Shown piece by piece: positions 55,133 through 64,000 of a DNA stretch of 64,000 nt. Each line of letters starts with the position of its first letter. Positions within the stretch are counted from its first letter, which is position 1. The stretch comes from Mycobacterium arosiense ATCC BAA-1401 = DSM 45069 (GTDB taxonomy: Bacteria > Actinomycetota > Actinomycetes > Mycobacteriales > Mycobacteriaceae), in assembly GCF_002086125.1 (NCBI RefSeq), contig NZ_MVHG01000016.1, forward strand, positions 29,895 through 93,894. The letters are read 5' to 3'. The notes beneath the pieces are model-generated. The model ran no database searches, had not been told where the DNA came from, and saw only the letters and a program-made list of their open reading frames with translations. A program made the position numbers and the translations under genes.

Positions 55133-55301
55133 CGCTTCACCGCTCGCGCAGGACCGGCACACCCGTCGCCATAGTCCCGCGGTGGACCGCAGCGATCTTC
55201 CATGCCAGGTTGCCCGCGTGCCTTATTTGTGCATGGTCGAACCGGGTAGCGTTGCAACGGTGCCGACCGAGAATGCGACATTTCGTCCGACGGCGCCATC
55301 G

Positions 55302-56096
55302 TCACCGGGGCGCGCCGGGAACGGTCCACCGCACGTGGGCGGTCCCAGTGACGTGCAAAGTGGCGCCGGTATCGAAATCAAGGAACAGTAGCGCGGCTTC
55401 GTCGTCGACGGCCAGATTGCCATAGCTGTTGAACATATTGTTGCCGGCAAAGTCCGGCCACCACAGCCGGTTCGGTGAGTCGACTCGGACAAATCCGGGC
55501 GGTCCGCCTCGATGCGACGCATCGCTACCGCGGGTGGGATGGGTTGTGCCCAGGAAGAACGTGTCGGACGTCGCAATCATCGCTTGATCGGCGGGGTCGA
55601 GAAGCGTTGCGCGTCGCGGGTGTATCGAACGAGATGCAGCGAGGCCGGCGACATCGACCGCGCGGCGGTGAATGTACTTGGGGCAATTGCCGTACGACTG
55701 GTCGACGCGGACGGTCATGCTCGCGCGGTCGGCACCGACAAGTTCGCCGTTTATCCGCAGCCTGCGGCGGGTGGCGAAGTCGATGGCGATCAGCCCGACC
55801 TGCTGACCGGCCCGGATCTGGTGCAGCGGATCCCCATCACGGGGAGCGGCCGACACGCGCAAGATACCTTTTTGCCCGTAAAGAAAACCCGGTGGCGCGG
55901 CCAATGGCGAGACCCAGAGGACGCCGTGGTGATCGCGTCCGGTCAGGGCGGCGAACCGCTGTGACGCGAGAAAGCGTGCGGCACCCTGGGACAGGCCCGA
56001 CGAGTCGAGCATGCCCTCGAGCCGCCCGGCCTCGGCTTCGACACCCGCTCGGCGCTGCATCGCGAGTTCTCCCTCGTGGAATCCCGGCGCGGCCAT
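55302..56096 (-). CDS. Pyridoxamine-phosphate-oxidase-like split-barrel protein
   Basis: A 264-residue protein of the PNPOx-like flavin-binding split-barrel superfamily. LASQRFAALTGRDHHGVLWVSPL opens the barrel; GQQVGLIAIDFATRRRLRINGEL is the core strand pair typical of the family; a C-terminal repeat of the same barrel pattern (NRLWWPDFAGNNMFNSYGNL) suggests a two-lobed protein. YGNCPKYIHRR is the segment seen in related FMN-binding proteins. It may reduce F420- or FMN-linked substrates; no specific reaction can be named. It is on its own, minus strand. Confidence 0.83.
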   Translation of the reverse strand: MAAPGFHEGELAMQRRAGVEAEAGRLEGMLDSSGLSQGAARFLASQRFAALTGRDHHGVLWVSPLAAPPGFLYGQKGILRVSAAPRDGDPLHQIRAGQQVGLIAIDFATRRRLRINGELVGADRASMTVRVDQSYGNCPKYIHRRAVDVAGLAASRSIHPRRATLLDPADQAMIATSDTFFLGTTHPTRGSDASHRGGPPGFVRVDSPNRLWWPDFAGNNMFNSYGNLAVDDEAALLFLDFDTGATLHVTGTAHVRWTVPGAPR

Positions 56097-56153
56097 ACTC
56101 GTCGTAACAACGTCACCGACGCGAAGCTTCCGCGCGGTACGGGCGAGTTTCGG

Positions 56154-57482
56154 TCAGGCCTTTCGGTCACGCTCCGCCGCCTGCGCCTCGGGTGCGGACC
56201 GGGCCGCGGGTCGAAACGACGCCAGCAGCGCTCCGGCGGCGAAGATGGCCGCGGTCAGCCACGGGAAGCGCCCGTCGGGGGCAAAGCCCGCGGCGGCAAT
56301 AAGGGACAGGGCGTAGGCCGCCATGGCGGCACCGCCCAGCATCACCGGTTCGGTCCAGCGTTCGGTCAGCGGTACGCCGAGTAGCGGTAGGGGAGTGGCG
56401 AAAAGTCTTCGCGCCCCCCACAACAGCATCATCTCGGCCGCCGTCACGACGCTCAAGACGACCACCCATTCCAGCCGAGCCAGCCACCACTGCGCGCTAC
56501 CCTCGGGCGGCTGCGGCAAGAGTCCGGCCGGATAGCCGACGATCGCCACGATGACGACCGGGACCATGTGCCACAGGTAAAGCGCCATGATGTTGTTGTT
56601 GGCGACGGACAGCGCGCGCTCGACACGCATGGCGCGCAGCGCACGGTTCAGCGCGGGCGTCAGCGCCATCGCAATCCCGGTTTGGGCGCAACCGAACGCC
56701 AACAGCGCCACGGTCGGGGGCGTCGTGTTGTCGATGGTCTGCCCCGGGACACCGATCATGCTGATTGGATAAACCTTCAGCCACACCAGCAACGCCAGGG
56801 CCACCGACGAGACGCCGGCCAGCAGCCAGGGCCTGCGATTGGCCAATGACCCGCCGTGCCAAGCGATCCCAAGCTGATACAGGGTGCCCCAGCCCAACAG
56901 ATAGTTCGCCCAGTTCAGACAGTGGACATGACCGGCGAGTCGCGCGACATCCACCGCCGCGACCGCCAGGGCGAGAGCGGCCGGTATCAACAGTCCCCAA
57001 CGCCGTTGTCCGACAATGGCAATCGGCGTCAGGGACACGAGCACCAGATACACGGCCAGAAACCACAGGTGCATCGCCACCGCCCAACCGGCGTACTCGA
57101 GCACCGAGCCCGCCACGCCGCAGGCGCCCAGGACAACCACCACCCCCGACACCAGCGCGATGTACACCGCGGTTGGCCCGAGGACTCGCGCCAGCCGGTG
57201 CTGTATCCAGGTCCGACGCGAAAGTCCCTCAGCGTCGTGCCGGTGCGTCCAGGACACGGCGCCGGCGTAACCGGCAACCAGGAAGAATGCCGGGACGGCC
57301 TGAAAGGGCCAGGTCAGCCATTGGGTCCAGGGCAGGTCGACGAGCGGGTTCTGCCGGCCGAACTGGCCGTCGTGGTAGGTGACCGACCCGGCGAGCCAGT
57401 GTCCCAGCACGATGAGCACCACGCCGGACACGCGGAAGTAGTCGACCGCCAGATTGCGTTCAGGAATGCTTGCGCGGTTCAT
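56154..57482 (-). CDS. Acyltransferase-3-type membrane protein
   Basis: A 442-residue integral membrane protein started at ATG 57482 ([20 protein letters not shown]). About ten hydrophobic helices are present. The N-terminal [21 protein letters not shown] has the Arg and His that are conserved in acyltransferase-3 proteins, which O-acylate sugars or lipids on the outer side of the membrane. [18 protein letters not shown] helices and [13 protein letters not shown] support the fold. The substrate is unknown. It is divergent from the aldo/keto reductase across 67 bases. Confidence 0.85.
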   Translation of the reverse strand: MNRASIPERNLAVDYFRVSGVVLIVLGHWLAGSVTYHDGQFGRQNPLVDLPWTQWLTWPFQAVPAFFLVAGYAGAVSWTHRHDAEGLSRRTWIQHRLARVLGPTAVYIALVSGVVVVLGACGVAGSVLEYAGWAVAMHLWFLAVYLVLVSLTPIAIVGQRRWGLLIPAALALAVAAVDVARLAGHVHCLNWANYLLGWGTLYQLGIAWHGGSLANRRPWLLAGVSSVALALLVWLKVYPISMIGVPGQTIDNTTPPTVALLAFGCAQTGIAMALTPALNRALRAMRVERALSVANNNIMALYLWHMVPVVIVAIVGYPAGLLPQPPEGSAQWWLARLEWVVVLSVVTAAEMMLLWGARRLFATPLPLLGVPLTERWTEPVMLGGAAMAAYALSLIAAAGFAPDGRFPWLTAAIFAAGALLASFRPAARSAPEAQAAERDRKA

Positions 57483-57549
57483 CGGATCGGGAGAAGCTCG
57501 ACGCGGTGCACAGCGCCACGGTACCGTCCGGACCAACCAGGAGATAGCC

Positions 57550-58520
57550 ATGAAGCAGGCACAACTCGGCGAACTGCAGGTCGGTCGCCTCGGGCTTGGT
57601 GCGATGGGCATGTCGGTGGCATATGCGGTCGGAGGATTCGACGATGCGGAATCGATCCGCACTGTCCATCGCGCCATCGACCTGGGCGTGACGCTGATCG
57701 ACACAGCCGAGGTATACGGTCCCTATGTCAACGAGGAACTGCTGGCCCGCGCGCTGCAGGGCCGGCGCGATCAGGTAGTTCTGGCAACCAAATTCGGTCT
57801 GATCTCGCACGCCGGTCGCGACGGCCTGGACAGCAGCCCCGCCAATATCCGTGTCGCCGTAGATGGTTCGCTGCAGCGGTTGGCGACCGACCGAATCGAC
57901 CTGTACTACCAGCACCGCCTCGACCGCCAGACCCCGATTGAAGAGACCGTCGGCGCGCTGGGCGAGCTGGTCGCCGCCGGGAAGGTCCGGCACATCGGCC
58001 TGTCGGAAGTCGGTGTGGATACCATTCGCCGCGCCCACGCTGTGCACCCGATCACGGCAGTGCAATCGGAGTACTCGCTGTGGACACGCGACCAAGAAGA
58101 CGAGATCCTGCCGGTGCTGCGCGAGTTGGGCATCGGGTTCGTCGCCTACTCGCCGCTGGGCCGTGGCTTCCTCACGGGCGCAATCCGTTCCACGCACGAG
58201 CTGCCCGAAACCGACTACCGCAAGACCAACCCGCGGTTCTTCGACGAAAACTTCCAACACAACTTGCGGTGCGCGGACGAGGTGCGCGATATCAGCGCGG
58301 ACGTCGGCGCCACGCCGGCGCAGGTCGCATTGGCCTGGCTGCTGGCGAAGGCCGTGACATCGTGCCCATTCCGGGCACCAAACGCGTTAGGCGCCTGGAA
58401 GAAAACGTCGGGGCCGACGCGATAGAACTGTCCGCCGATCAACTGGCCAGACTCGATCGGCTCACCCCGCCCGTGGGAGGCCATCACGCCGAGGCGCAAA
58501 TGGCATGGATCGATCGCTAG
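57550..58520 (+). CDS. Aldo/keto reductase with a 3' frameshift
   Basis: An aldo/keto reductase of the AKR13/YghZ-like type: [18 protein letters not shown], the catalytic Asp/Tyr in [15 protein letters not shown], Lys in VLATKFG, and the cofactor-binding C-terminus. As printed the frame runs to 58425 and diverges after LLAKA. Adding one G in the GG at 58350-58351 restores [21 protein letters not shown] and an end at 58520, 323 residues in all. The NADP-binding GTKR segment is thus lost in the printed frame. Either a recent pseudogene or a homopolymer read error. The start ATG 57550 follows AGGAG. Confidence 0.8.
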
Positions 58521-58553
58521 CTGCGCCTAAGGCCGCCGCCGGTTGGCGTCGAG

Positions 58554-59654
58554 CTAGTCGATGCTGGCCAATGCCGCTGTGCCGTAGGCCTTTTCGATCA
58601 ACGCCCACGGGTCGGCGTAGGTGCCGCGTCCCTCCAGCCGGCGCTGCACAATCAAAGCGGCCCGCAGCACCGGGCGTAGCACCGGGCCGAGCAGTCGCAG
58701 CACGATCCGCAGGCGGCCCTGCGATTCGGCCATCCACGCCAGTGTCTGGCTCCGGTCGTGCTCTTGGAAGTCCAGCAGCGCTTGCGCTTCGGTGGTGTCG
58801 TACCAGCCGGTGAAACTCCAGCCGCGGTCGTCGGCCGGGTCGCCGGGTAGGCCGGCCGAGGGGCCGAGCGGACCCAGGCCGGCGGCGCTCATCAGGTCGT
58901 CCTGCAGGCCGTGCTGCAGCAGCACATACGTGTCGTGGCCGCCGATGAGCAGGATTTTGCCGGAAATGGAGTCCTCGCGGTCGACGCCGTTGGCGAAGGC
59001 CAACGCCACGTCACGCGCATCCACCGCGTGAATTCGGTTGTCGCTGGGCATCGAACGCATCAGCGTGAGGTAGTCACCGTTGATGCCGGCCTGCGTGTCG
59101 GGTGAGATGACGCCGGCGAGCCGGTAAAGCGCGTAGGGCAGGCCGCTGTCACGGATGGCCGCCTCGGCGAGGACTTTGTCCTGCCCGTATCGGTCGATGG
59201 GGTTCACAGGCGTGTCCGGCGTGATCCGCTCGGGCTGACGGTAGGGGTTGCGAGATCCATAAACCGCGGCGCTGGACGCCATGAGAAACAGTGGCGGGCG
59301 GGGGAGCGCGGCGCAGGCGGCCAAGAGGTTCTCGGTGCCACCGACATTGACCCGCCGGGCCAGCGCGGGGTTGCGGTAGGACGGTGGGGACACGATGGCG
59401 GCCAGGTGAACGATGGCGCCAGGCTCATGAGTGGCGATGAGAACGTTGACCGCCTCGGCATCCAGTAGGTCGGTGTATGCAGGAATCAACGTTCCCGGGT
59501 GCGCGCCGGCCGCGAGTTCTTTTTCGACGGCGTGTGTGTTGTCGTTGCGCAGATCCATCCCGATGACGGTTCTGCCGCGTTCCAGCAGGATTTGCGTGCA
59601 ACGCTTGCCGACTTGCCCGAAGGCGCCGGTGACCAAAACGGTGTCGACCGTCAT
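58554..59654 (-). CDS. NAD-dependent epimerase/dehydratase family protein
   Basis: A 366-residue extended SDR. The dinucleotide loop is TGAFGQVG, the active site YGQDK (YxxxK), with LMASSAAVYG providing the Ser. HLAAIVSPPSYRNPALARRVN is the usual epimerase segment. The last ~60 residues (WLGLPG to the C-terminus) include ARG-rich helices LRIVLRLLGPVLRPVLRAAL of amphipathic type, unusual for sugar epimerases; a lipid or steroid substrate is possible. It is the last gene of a minus-strand group with the NTF2-like gene and the broken thioesterase. Confidence 0.86.
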   Translation of the reverse strand: MTVDTVLVTGAFGQVGKRCTQILLERGRTVIGMDLRNDNTHAVEKELAAGAHPGTLIPAYTDLLDAEAVNVLIATHEPGAIVHLAAIVSPPSYRNPALARRVNVGGTENLLAACAALPRPPLFLMASSAAVYGSRNPYRQPERITPDTPVNPIDRYGQDKVLAEAAIRDSGLPYALYRLAGVISPDTQAGINGDYLTLMRSMPSDNRIHAVDARDVALAFANGVDREDSISGKILLIGGHDTYVLLQHGLQDDLMSAAGLGPLGPSAGLPGDPADDRGWSFTGWYDTTEAQALLDFQEHDRSQTLAWMAESQGRLRIVLRLLGPVLRPVLRAALIVQRRLEGRGTYADPWALIEKAYGTAALASID

Positions 59655-59661
59655 GGGCGCG

Positions 59662-60180
59662 TCACCGATCCATCAGCCGTCCGGCGACCTTGCCGATCGC
59701 CGTGCGGAGTCGGGGAGAGACGTAGATCGAGAAGAACGGCGTCACGATGTCCTCGCGGAGTCGAGTTAGTTTGGAGCTTTTGATAAGCCATTGACCGGCG
59801 ATGTTCTGATAGGTTTCGTGGTAGTGGCCGTAGCCGACCAAGGTTACCCCCGGGCCGAATCGGACGACGTCTTGCAGCGCCCAGCTTCCACGCGCGGTCG
59901 TCGCCGAGGTGAGTTCGATCTCTGGGGTGTGCACCTGGTGAGCCGTGGGCTGGGTCGGACGGCCGAGGGCCCGCCGCGTGAACGCCACGAACTCGTCGGC
60001 GCCGGCGATCACCTTGCCACCGGCTTCGGAGGTGTCGCTGACGAAGTCGTCGGCGAAAATCGTGCGCCACGCCGCCCAGTCCTTGGTGTCCAGGTGGCGG
60101 CAATAGCGCGCCTTGAGCTGCTTGATCGACTCGATCGCCGGCAGCGTCTCGGCGACCAGGCCCTCCGCGCGCTCTGTCAT
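59662..60180 (-). CDS. SnoaL/NTF2-like protein
   Basis: A 172-residue protein; start ATG 60180 overlaps the stop of the thioesterase gene. IESIKQLKARYCRHLDTKDWAAWRTIFADDF is the family signature of SnoaL-like nuclear-transport-factor-2 folds; the tail YHETYQNIAGQWLIKSSKL completes the sheet. Members are ketosteroid isomerases, dehydratases or hydroxylase-like proteins. The neighbouring SDR, thioesterase remnant and acyl-CoA dehydrogenase suggest lipid or steroid catabolism. The reaction is not known. Confidence 0.86.
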   Translation of the reverse strand: MTERAEGLVAETLPAIESIKQLKARYCRHLDTKDWAAWRTIFADDFVSDTSEAGGKVIAGADEFVAFTRRALGRPTQPTAHQVHTPEIELTSATTARGSWALQDVVRFGPGVTLVGYGHYHETYQNIAGQWLIKSSKLTRLREDIVTPFFSIYVSPRLRTAIGKVAGRLMDR

Positions 60181-61037
60181 TGCCGCTCGATCCCTTCCGC
60201 AAGTGCCGACGCGTGACGTTTCACTGGCGAAGTGTAAACCCGGCAGCCCTTGAAGTAGACGATCTGATGGGTGGTCGCCAGCAGCCCGCCCTCCCGGGTC
60301 CACACCTTCGCGCTCTGGTCGAAATAACCGCGCGAAAACCGGTTGGCGTGAGCGGTGGCCAGCACGAAGTCGCCCTCGACGGCGTCGAGTTGAGGCCCAT
60401 CGACGTGGAATACGTGGTCAACGAGATGGTCTCGGACGGAATGAACCCGCCGCGGCGCAAGAACACCCGCGGATAGAGGATGTCGCACACCGCAGCCAGC
60501 GCCGGGTAGTCGACCGGGCGTCCCGCGCCGTCGCGCACCCACAGCGTGGAGGTCGACGACGGGCTGGGGTCCCCGCCTTTGCCGGGCATCGCCCCTTCGA
60601 CGTAGCGCATGTCGTAGAGGGCGGTCCATCGGACGAGGCCCGGATCGACGGCGGGCAGCTGTTCGGGCGGCGGCGCGCTGGGCGGGTCGCTTTCGGTGTC
60701 GGCCCAACTGTCTCGCCGGATCGCGAAGATCGCGGTCGCCGTCGTCTTGACCGCGCCGTCCTGGCTCAGCTCGACGATCCAGTGCCGATTGGTGCGGTTG
60801 GTCCGCGGTGCCCGCAGCGTGAGGTCGCCGTCGGCGATGGGCGCGGCGTAATTGACGGTCAGGGCCAGCGGTTCCCCGATGCGGTCGGGGTGCGTTTCGA
60901 CCGCGCGGAGCATGGCGGCGGCCGTGATCCCGCCGAACGGCTATGTTGGCCCACCCCGGGTGCGTGCGGCCGCGCCTGAGGTCGACCCCGGTTTAATCGA
61001 GCTGGAGGGCTTCGTCGAAGATGTGTGTGTCGGTCAT
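60177..61037 (-). pseudogene. Broken acyl-CoA thioesterase gene
   Basis: A double-hotdog thioesterase gene with at least three lesions. Starting at ATG 61037 the product reads MTDTHIFDEALQLD and then meets a TAA stop (60993-60995). The continuing frame (RRGRTHPGWANIA) shifts near 60940 into PFGGITAAMLRAVETHP and then shifts again near 60408, where TTYS replaces TTYF-HVDGPQLDAVEGDF. The final part ends at 60177 with GIERQ. The stop codon is a base substitution, not a homopolymer error, which supports true decay. The gene head overlaps the NTF2-like start by ATGA. Confidence 0.8.
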
Positions 61038-61167
61038 AGTGATCGACCGCAGATTACTGGCGGACCAAACGGGTGCTGGCTACGGGGCCTTCGCGTGTGG
61101 TCCGCGGCGACCACCATGGGTTGATGTACGGTCCTGCGGGCGACAACCTCACCGAAAGCGAGCGCTG

Positions 61168-61540
61168 ATGGCGAACAACGCAGCCAAGTCACCCGCCGAA
61201 CTGATCGACGCCAGGATCAAGGAATCGGGGGATTGGCGCGGCGAGATGCTTTCTCGCATCAGGACACTGATCGAGAAGGCGACCCCGAGGTGGTCGAAGA
61301 GTGGAAGTGGCGGGGCGTTCCGACCTGGTCACGACAGGATGATCTGCACCGGTGAGACGTACAAGAACGTCGTGAAGATGACCTTCCAAGGGCGCGTCGC
61401 TGCAGGATCCCGCGGGTTTGTTCAACTCCAGCCTGGACGGAAACACCAGACGCGCGATCGATTTCCACGAGGGCGACGAGATCGATGAGAAGGCGCTGAC
61501 GGCGCTCATTCGCGCGGCGGTGAAGTTGAACGGCTCGTAA
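61168..61540 (+). pseudogene. Broken DUF1801-like gene
   Basis: Starts at ATG 61168 with MANNAAKSPAELIDARIKE, then SGDWRGEMLSRIRTLIEKA, the DUF1801 N-terminus. After codon ~38 the frame is lost by a one-base loss (expected DPEVVEEWKWRGVP in another frame), returns at MICTGETYKNVVKMTF, and is lost again by a two-base loss before GASLQDPAGLFNSSLDG. The family end IRAAVKLNGS is visible up to the TAA at 61538-61540. Three separate indels indicate a decayed gene. Confidence 0.78.
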
Positions 61541-61620
61541 GGCGCTGACCTGTACACCCGCAAGGCGGTGCTGTACAGTCGCCCAGCACAAGGTCGAAGC
61601 TCGAATGAGAGGCCATCGGG

Positions 61621-62847
61621 GTGACGTCCGAATCGGTCGAGGAATTTCGTAGTCGGGCCAGGGCCTGGCTGGCCGCGAACATGCCCCGGCTCAATCCGGC
61701 CAAGGCGGCGCTGCTGGAGCGAGATCAGCTGCCCTCGTGGCACCGGGCTCGAGAACTGCAAAAGCTGCTGTGGGACGGTGGATTCGCCGGGGTCTGCTTC
61801 CCCCGCGAATATGGCGGGCTCGGGCTGAGCTACGAGTACAAGAAGGCATTCGACGCCGAGTCCCAGGCCTACGAGACTCCGCTTTTGCTCAACGTCCCGT
61901 CCTTCGCCATCTGCTGCGCAACGATTCTCGACATGGGCAGCGAGCAGCAGAAGCGCCAGCACATTTCGGCCGCGCTGCGTGGCGACGAGGTGCTGGTGCA
62001 GCTGCTGTCCGAGCCCAACGGGGGATCCGACCTGGCGGGCGTCATCACCCGCGCCGAGCGTCGCGCCGGACGGTGGATCATCAACGGCGCCAAGACCTGG
62101 AGTACGTGGGCCTTCGCCGCGGACTATGGCCTGTGCCTGGCACGGACCAACTGGGATGTCCCCAAGCACGACGGGCTGACGATGTTCCTCGTGCCGCTGC
62201 GGCATCCCGGAGTCACCATCAACCGCATCCAGCAGGTCAACGGGTCCATCGAATTCTGCGAGGAGTTCTTCGACGACGTCGACGTGGGCGACGACGCTGT
62301 CGTCGGGGAACCGGGCAGAGGGTGGGAGGTCGCGTCCCGGCAGCTGTACCACGAACGGCGCACGATGGGCGACGGCTCGGAGTACACCAGTGGGCCGGGA
62401 ATTGCTGAGGCCCACGACGTCTCCGTCGACCTGGTGTCCCTGATCGAAAAGACGAACCGGGCCGGCGATCAACGACTTCGGGAGATGGTTGGCCGGGCGT
62501 TGGTGCATCGCGCCGTGCACGGACAGCTCAGCGAGCATGTCTTTCACGCGGTGGCCCGCGGGTCGCTGCCGCCGGCCGCGGGATCGATCATCCGGCTCGA
62601 CATGGCCGAAGTGCACGACGTCGAGACCGATACCGCCTTGGCCATGGCGGGCCCGGCGGCGGTGGTCGACGACGGGGGGCTGCTCGACATCGGGACGCGC
62701 TATCTGGGCCGTCAGACCGCCAGCATCGGCGGCGGTACCACCGAGATGGCGCGCAACGTGATCGGCGAGCGGGTGCTGAACTTTCCGCGTGAGCGCGCCG
62801 ACGACCGCGGCGTGCCGTTCAACCAGGTGCGACGCGGCAAACGCTAA
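61621..62847 (+). CDS. Acyl-CoA dehydrogenase
   Basis: A 408-residue acyl-CoA dehydrogenase from GTG 61621. Signature segments: VCFPREYGGLGLSYEYKK, LLSEPNGGSDLAGVITRA (FAD-binding middle domain), WIINGAKTWSTWAFAADYGL, and the C-terminal TASIGGGTTEMARNVIGERVL where FAD and the adjacent subunit meet. It should oxidise an acyl- or steroid-CoA thioester, with electrons going to ETF. It is followed within 14 bases by a thioesterase-like gene, so the pair are probably co-transcribed. Confidence 0.93.
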   Translation: MTSESVEEFRSRARAWLAANMPRLNPAKAALLERDQLPSWHRARELQKLLWDGGFAGVCFPREYGGLGLSYEYKKAFDAESQAYETPLLLNVPSFAICCATILDMGSEQQKRQHISAALRGDEVLVQLLSEPNGGSDLAGVITRAERRAGRWIINGAKTWSTWAFAADYGLCLARTNWDVPKHDGLTMFLVPLRHPGVTINRIQQVNGSIEFCEEFFDDVDVGDDAVVGEPGRGWEVASRQLYHERRTMGDGSEYTSGPGIAEAHDVSVDLVSLIEKTNRAGDQRLREMVGRALVHRAVHGQLSEHVFHAVARGSLPPAAGSIIRLDMAEVHDVETDTALAMAGPAAVVDDGGLLDIGTRYLGRQTASIGGGTTEMARNVIGERVLNFPRERADDRGVPFNQVRRGKR

Positions 62848-62861
62848 GGAGGCGAAGGGAT

Positions 62862-63731
62862 TTGAGCGGTCAACTTCGTGACATCCGAGAGTTGATGGGT
62901 GATTCCGACGCCTACCGCGAGGAGCTTTACCGGCGTTGGACGGGCCTGCTGAGCTACCGTTACATCGGTCGCAAACACTCGTCGATGAATCTGGGCGAGA
63001 CCGATGACACCGTCGGAATCCGCCGCGACATGCGCAACGAAGCGGGCGGAATCATGGTGGCGCCGTTGGCCATTTCCTCCCCGGAGGGATGCCAGACCGA
63101 CATGGTCGCGGTGCCCAATCCCGTCATCGCGTCCGTACAGATCGTCGACCCCGGATACGACGTCACCAGGATCGAAATCGTCGGGTCCGGCATCGTGCAC
63201 CAGGGCCGCACCATGGGCTACGGCCGGTGCACGATCGTCGATGCCGACAACCCCGGGCGGGTCATCGCCTTCAACGAGGGGCAGGGAGCGATCATCGGCA
63301 TCCCGCCGGAAGGCCTGGACCGGATGGATGTTTCGGGTACCGAGCTGATGGTCGAGGACTCTCCCGACCTGCCGCCGCTGTGGCAGGCCTTCGGTGCCAG
63401 CCGGCGCGACAACGGCCACTGGATACTGCCCGAGCTGAGCACCGAACTCGCGTCGCCGGACGCCGCGCTGCACATCGGGCCCCAGCACGTCGTTCTCGAG
63501 ACCGCGGCGATCGACCTCGCCGCGGAGGTGGCGGGGACGAGAAAGCTGCAGGTGGTCAGCTGGCACGTGATGTTCATGTCCCGCGGCAAGGTGGGGCCCT
63601 TCCGGGTCGAGGGCACCGCCCACCCGGGCGGGCCCGGGCGCGTCGGCGTGCGCATGTTGCTGCACGACGAGGGCAACGCCGACAAGGCGGTCACCTCCGC
63701 CGCGGCGGTATTCGACATCGTGAATTCCTGA
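62862..63731 (+). CDS. Thioesterase-like protein of hotdog type
   Basis: A 289-residue protein started at TTG 62862, behind a strong AAGGAGG ribosome-binding site at 62847-62853. It has two repeats of a hotdog-like pattern: MNLGETDDTVGIRRDMRNEAGGIMVAPLA followed by IEIVGSGIVHQGRTMGYGRC, and again VVLETAAIDLAAEVAG with VEGTAHPGGPGRVGVRMLL. Such double-hotdog proteins act as acyl-CoA thioesterases or hydratases. It is the downstream partner of the acyl-CoA dehydrogenase. The family assignment is moderate. Confidence 0.7.
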   Translation: MSGQLRDIRELMGDSDAYREELYRRWTGLLSYRYIGRKHSSMNLGETDDTVGIRRDMRNEAGGIMVAPLAISSPEGCQTDMVAVPNPVIASVQIVDPGYDVTRIEIVGSGIVHQGRTMGYGRCTIVDADNPGRVIAFNEGQGAIIGIPPEGLDRMDVSGTELMVEDSPDLPPLWQAFGASRRDNGHWILPELSTELASPDAALHIGPQHVVLETAAIDLAAEVAGTRKLQVVSWHVMFMSRGKVGPFRVEGTAHPGGPGRVGVRMLLHDEGNADKAVTSAAAVFDIVNS

Positions 63732-63762
63732 CTATTCCGCCGCTGCTCACCAGCGCCGGCTT

Positions 63763-63923
63763 TCAGTATCCGATCTCGTCGCAGATCCGCGGGGTGATGA
63801 TCAGCGCGCCGCGAGGAGTGCAGAAGGGTCGGGGCCCCGGGGGCCGGCGATGGCGGATGGTTTTCCGGTGTGGAATTGATGGGGCGTCACGTAGGTTCCC
63901 ATTTGAGACGGCGGCGGCCGTGG
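63763..63923 (-). pseudogene. Possible gene remnant cut by the insertion element
   Basis: On the minus strand a frame is open from the left end of the insertion element to a stop near 63763, ending PRGALIITPRICDEIGY. It could be the 3' end of a gene interrupted by the element, but I do not recognise it and the length is short. The opposite reading is only chance openness in GC-rich DNA. Confidence 0.25.
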
Positions 63924-64000
63924 TGAACCGCCCCGGGATGTCTGGAGACTCCACTTCTTGGGAAGGTTGGAGTCATGTCAGGTGGTTCGTCGAGGAGGTA
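63924..64000 (+). mobile_element. Left end of an IS6110-like IS3-family element (truncated by the window)
   Basis: From 63924 the sequence reads TGAACCGCCCCGG followed by GATGTCTGGAGACTC, very close to the 28-base terminal inverted repeat of IS6110 as I know it (TGAACCGCCCCGG then CATGTCCGGAGACTC). The ~25 bases before orfA also follow the IS6110 pattern. Only the left end lies in the window, so the right repeat and target duplication cannot be checked. Confidence 0.85.
63975..64000 (+). CDS. IS3-family transposase orfA, first codons only
   Basis: The ATG at 63975 begins MSGGSSRRY, identical to the start of the IS6110 orfA product (a helix-turn-helix protein that pairs by -1 frameshifting with orfB to give the DDE transposase). 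The gene runs off the window, so completeness cannot be judged. Confidence 0.85.

Overview
The window is high-GC actinobacterial DNA that reads as a slow-growing, non-tuberculous Mycobacterium. From memory of the M. tuberculosis gene order, the backbone follows the block Rv2051c to Rv2037c: ppm1 (C-terminal end), rbpA, an Rv2049c-like gene, pks12, an Rv2047c-like epimerase/PEP-utiliser fusion, lppI, lipT, pncA, Rv2042c, and the Rv2041c-Rv2038c sugar ABC transporter with the Rv2037c patatin. The species cannot be named from sequence alone.

Layout. 1-17 kb: polyprenol-mannose synthase end, RNA polymerase-binding protein, and the giant two-module mycoketide synthase Pks12. 17-28.6 kb: an accessory island inserted between the Rv2047c-like gene and the lppI/lipT pair. 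It holds a ten-gene minus-strand operon: two paralogous multi-pass membrane proteins, two tiny one-helix peptides, a NorQ-type AAA+ ATPase, a NorD-type VWA protein, a one-helix protein, a dihydrodipicolinate-reductase-like oxidoreductase, a VOC protein and a cytochrome P450. A plus-strand arm encodes two more reductase-like proteins and an SDR, and a TetR regulator lies between. Four copies of a CTGAC-N4-GTCAG palindrome sit at the promoters of this island and define a small local regulon. 28.7-38 kb: lipoproteins, LipT, a kinase-like fusion, gluconokinase, a ParD-like/zeta-toxin pair, two DoxX proteins and PncA. 38-44.5 kb: an ECF sigma factor and the sugar transporter operon. 45-50 kb: the EfeUOB iron uptake operon behind an IdeR-like box. 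50-54 kb: a tight operon of OsmC, cyanase, acyl-CoA dehydrogenase-like protein, ECF sigma, zinc anti-sigma and a formate/nitrite-type channel. 54-63.7 kb: stress protein, flavin-split-barrel protein, acyltransferase and lipid-type enzymes, with several genes broken by frameshifts or a stop. 63.9 kb to the end: the left end of an IS6110-like IS3-family element.

The strongest candidate for an undescribed system is the NorQ/NorD-containing membrane operon. NorQD/CbbQO-type AAA+-VWA pairs are known to mature or remodel enzymes such as the non-haem iron site of nitric oxide reductase or Rubisco, but no NorB/NorC or Rubisco is present. The natural client is the unrecognised membrane complex made by the paralogous membrane proteins and their one-helix partners. 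The P450, SDR and three reductase-like proteins under the same operator suggest an inducible pathway acting on a hydrophobic substrate. This is inference from context, not homology.

Two intact-looking genes carry one-base contractions in GG runs, so sequencing error is possible there. The thioesterase and DUF1801-like genes carry several independent lesions and look truly decayed.
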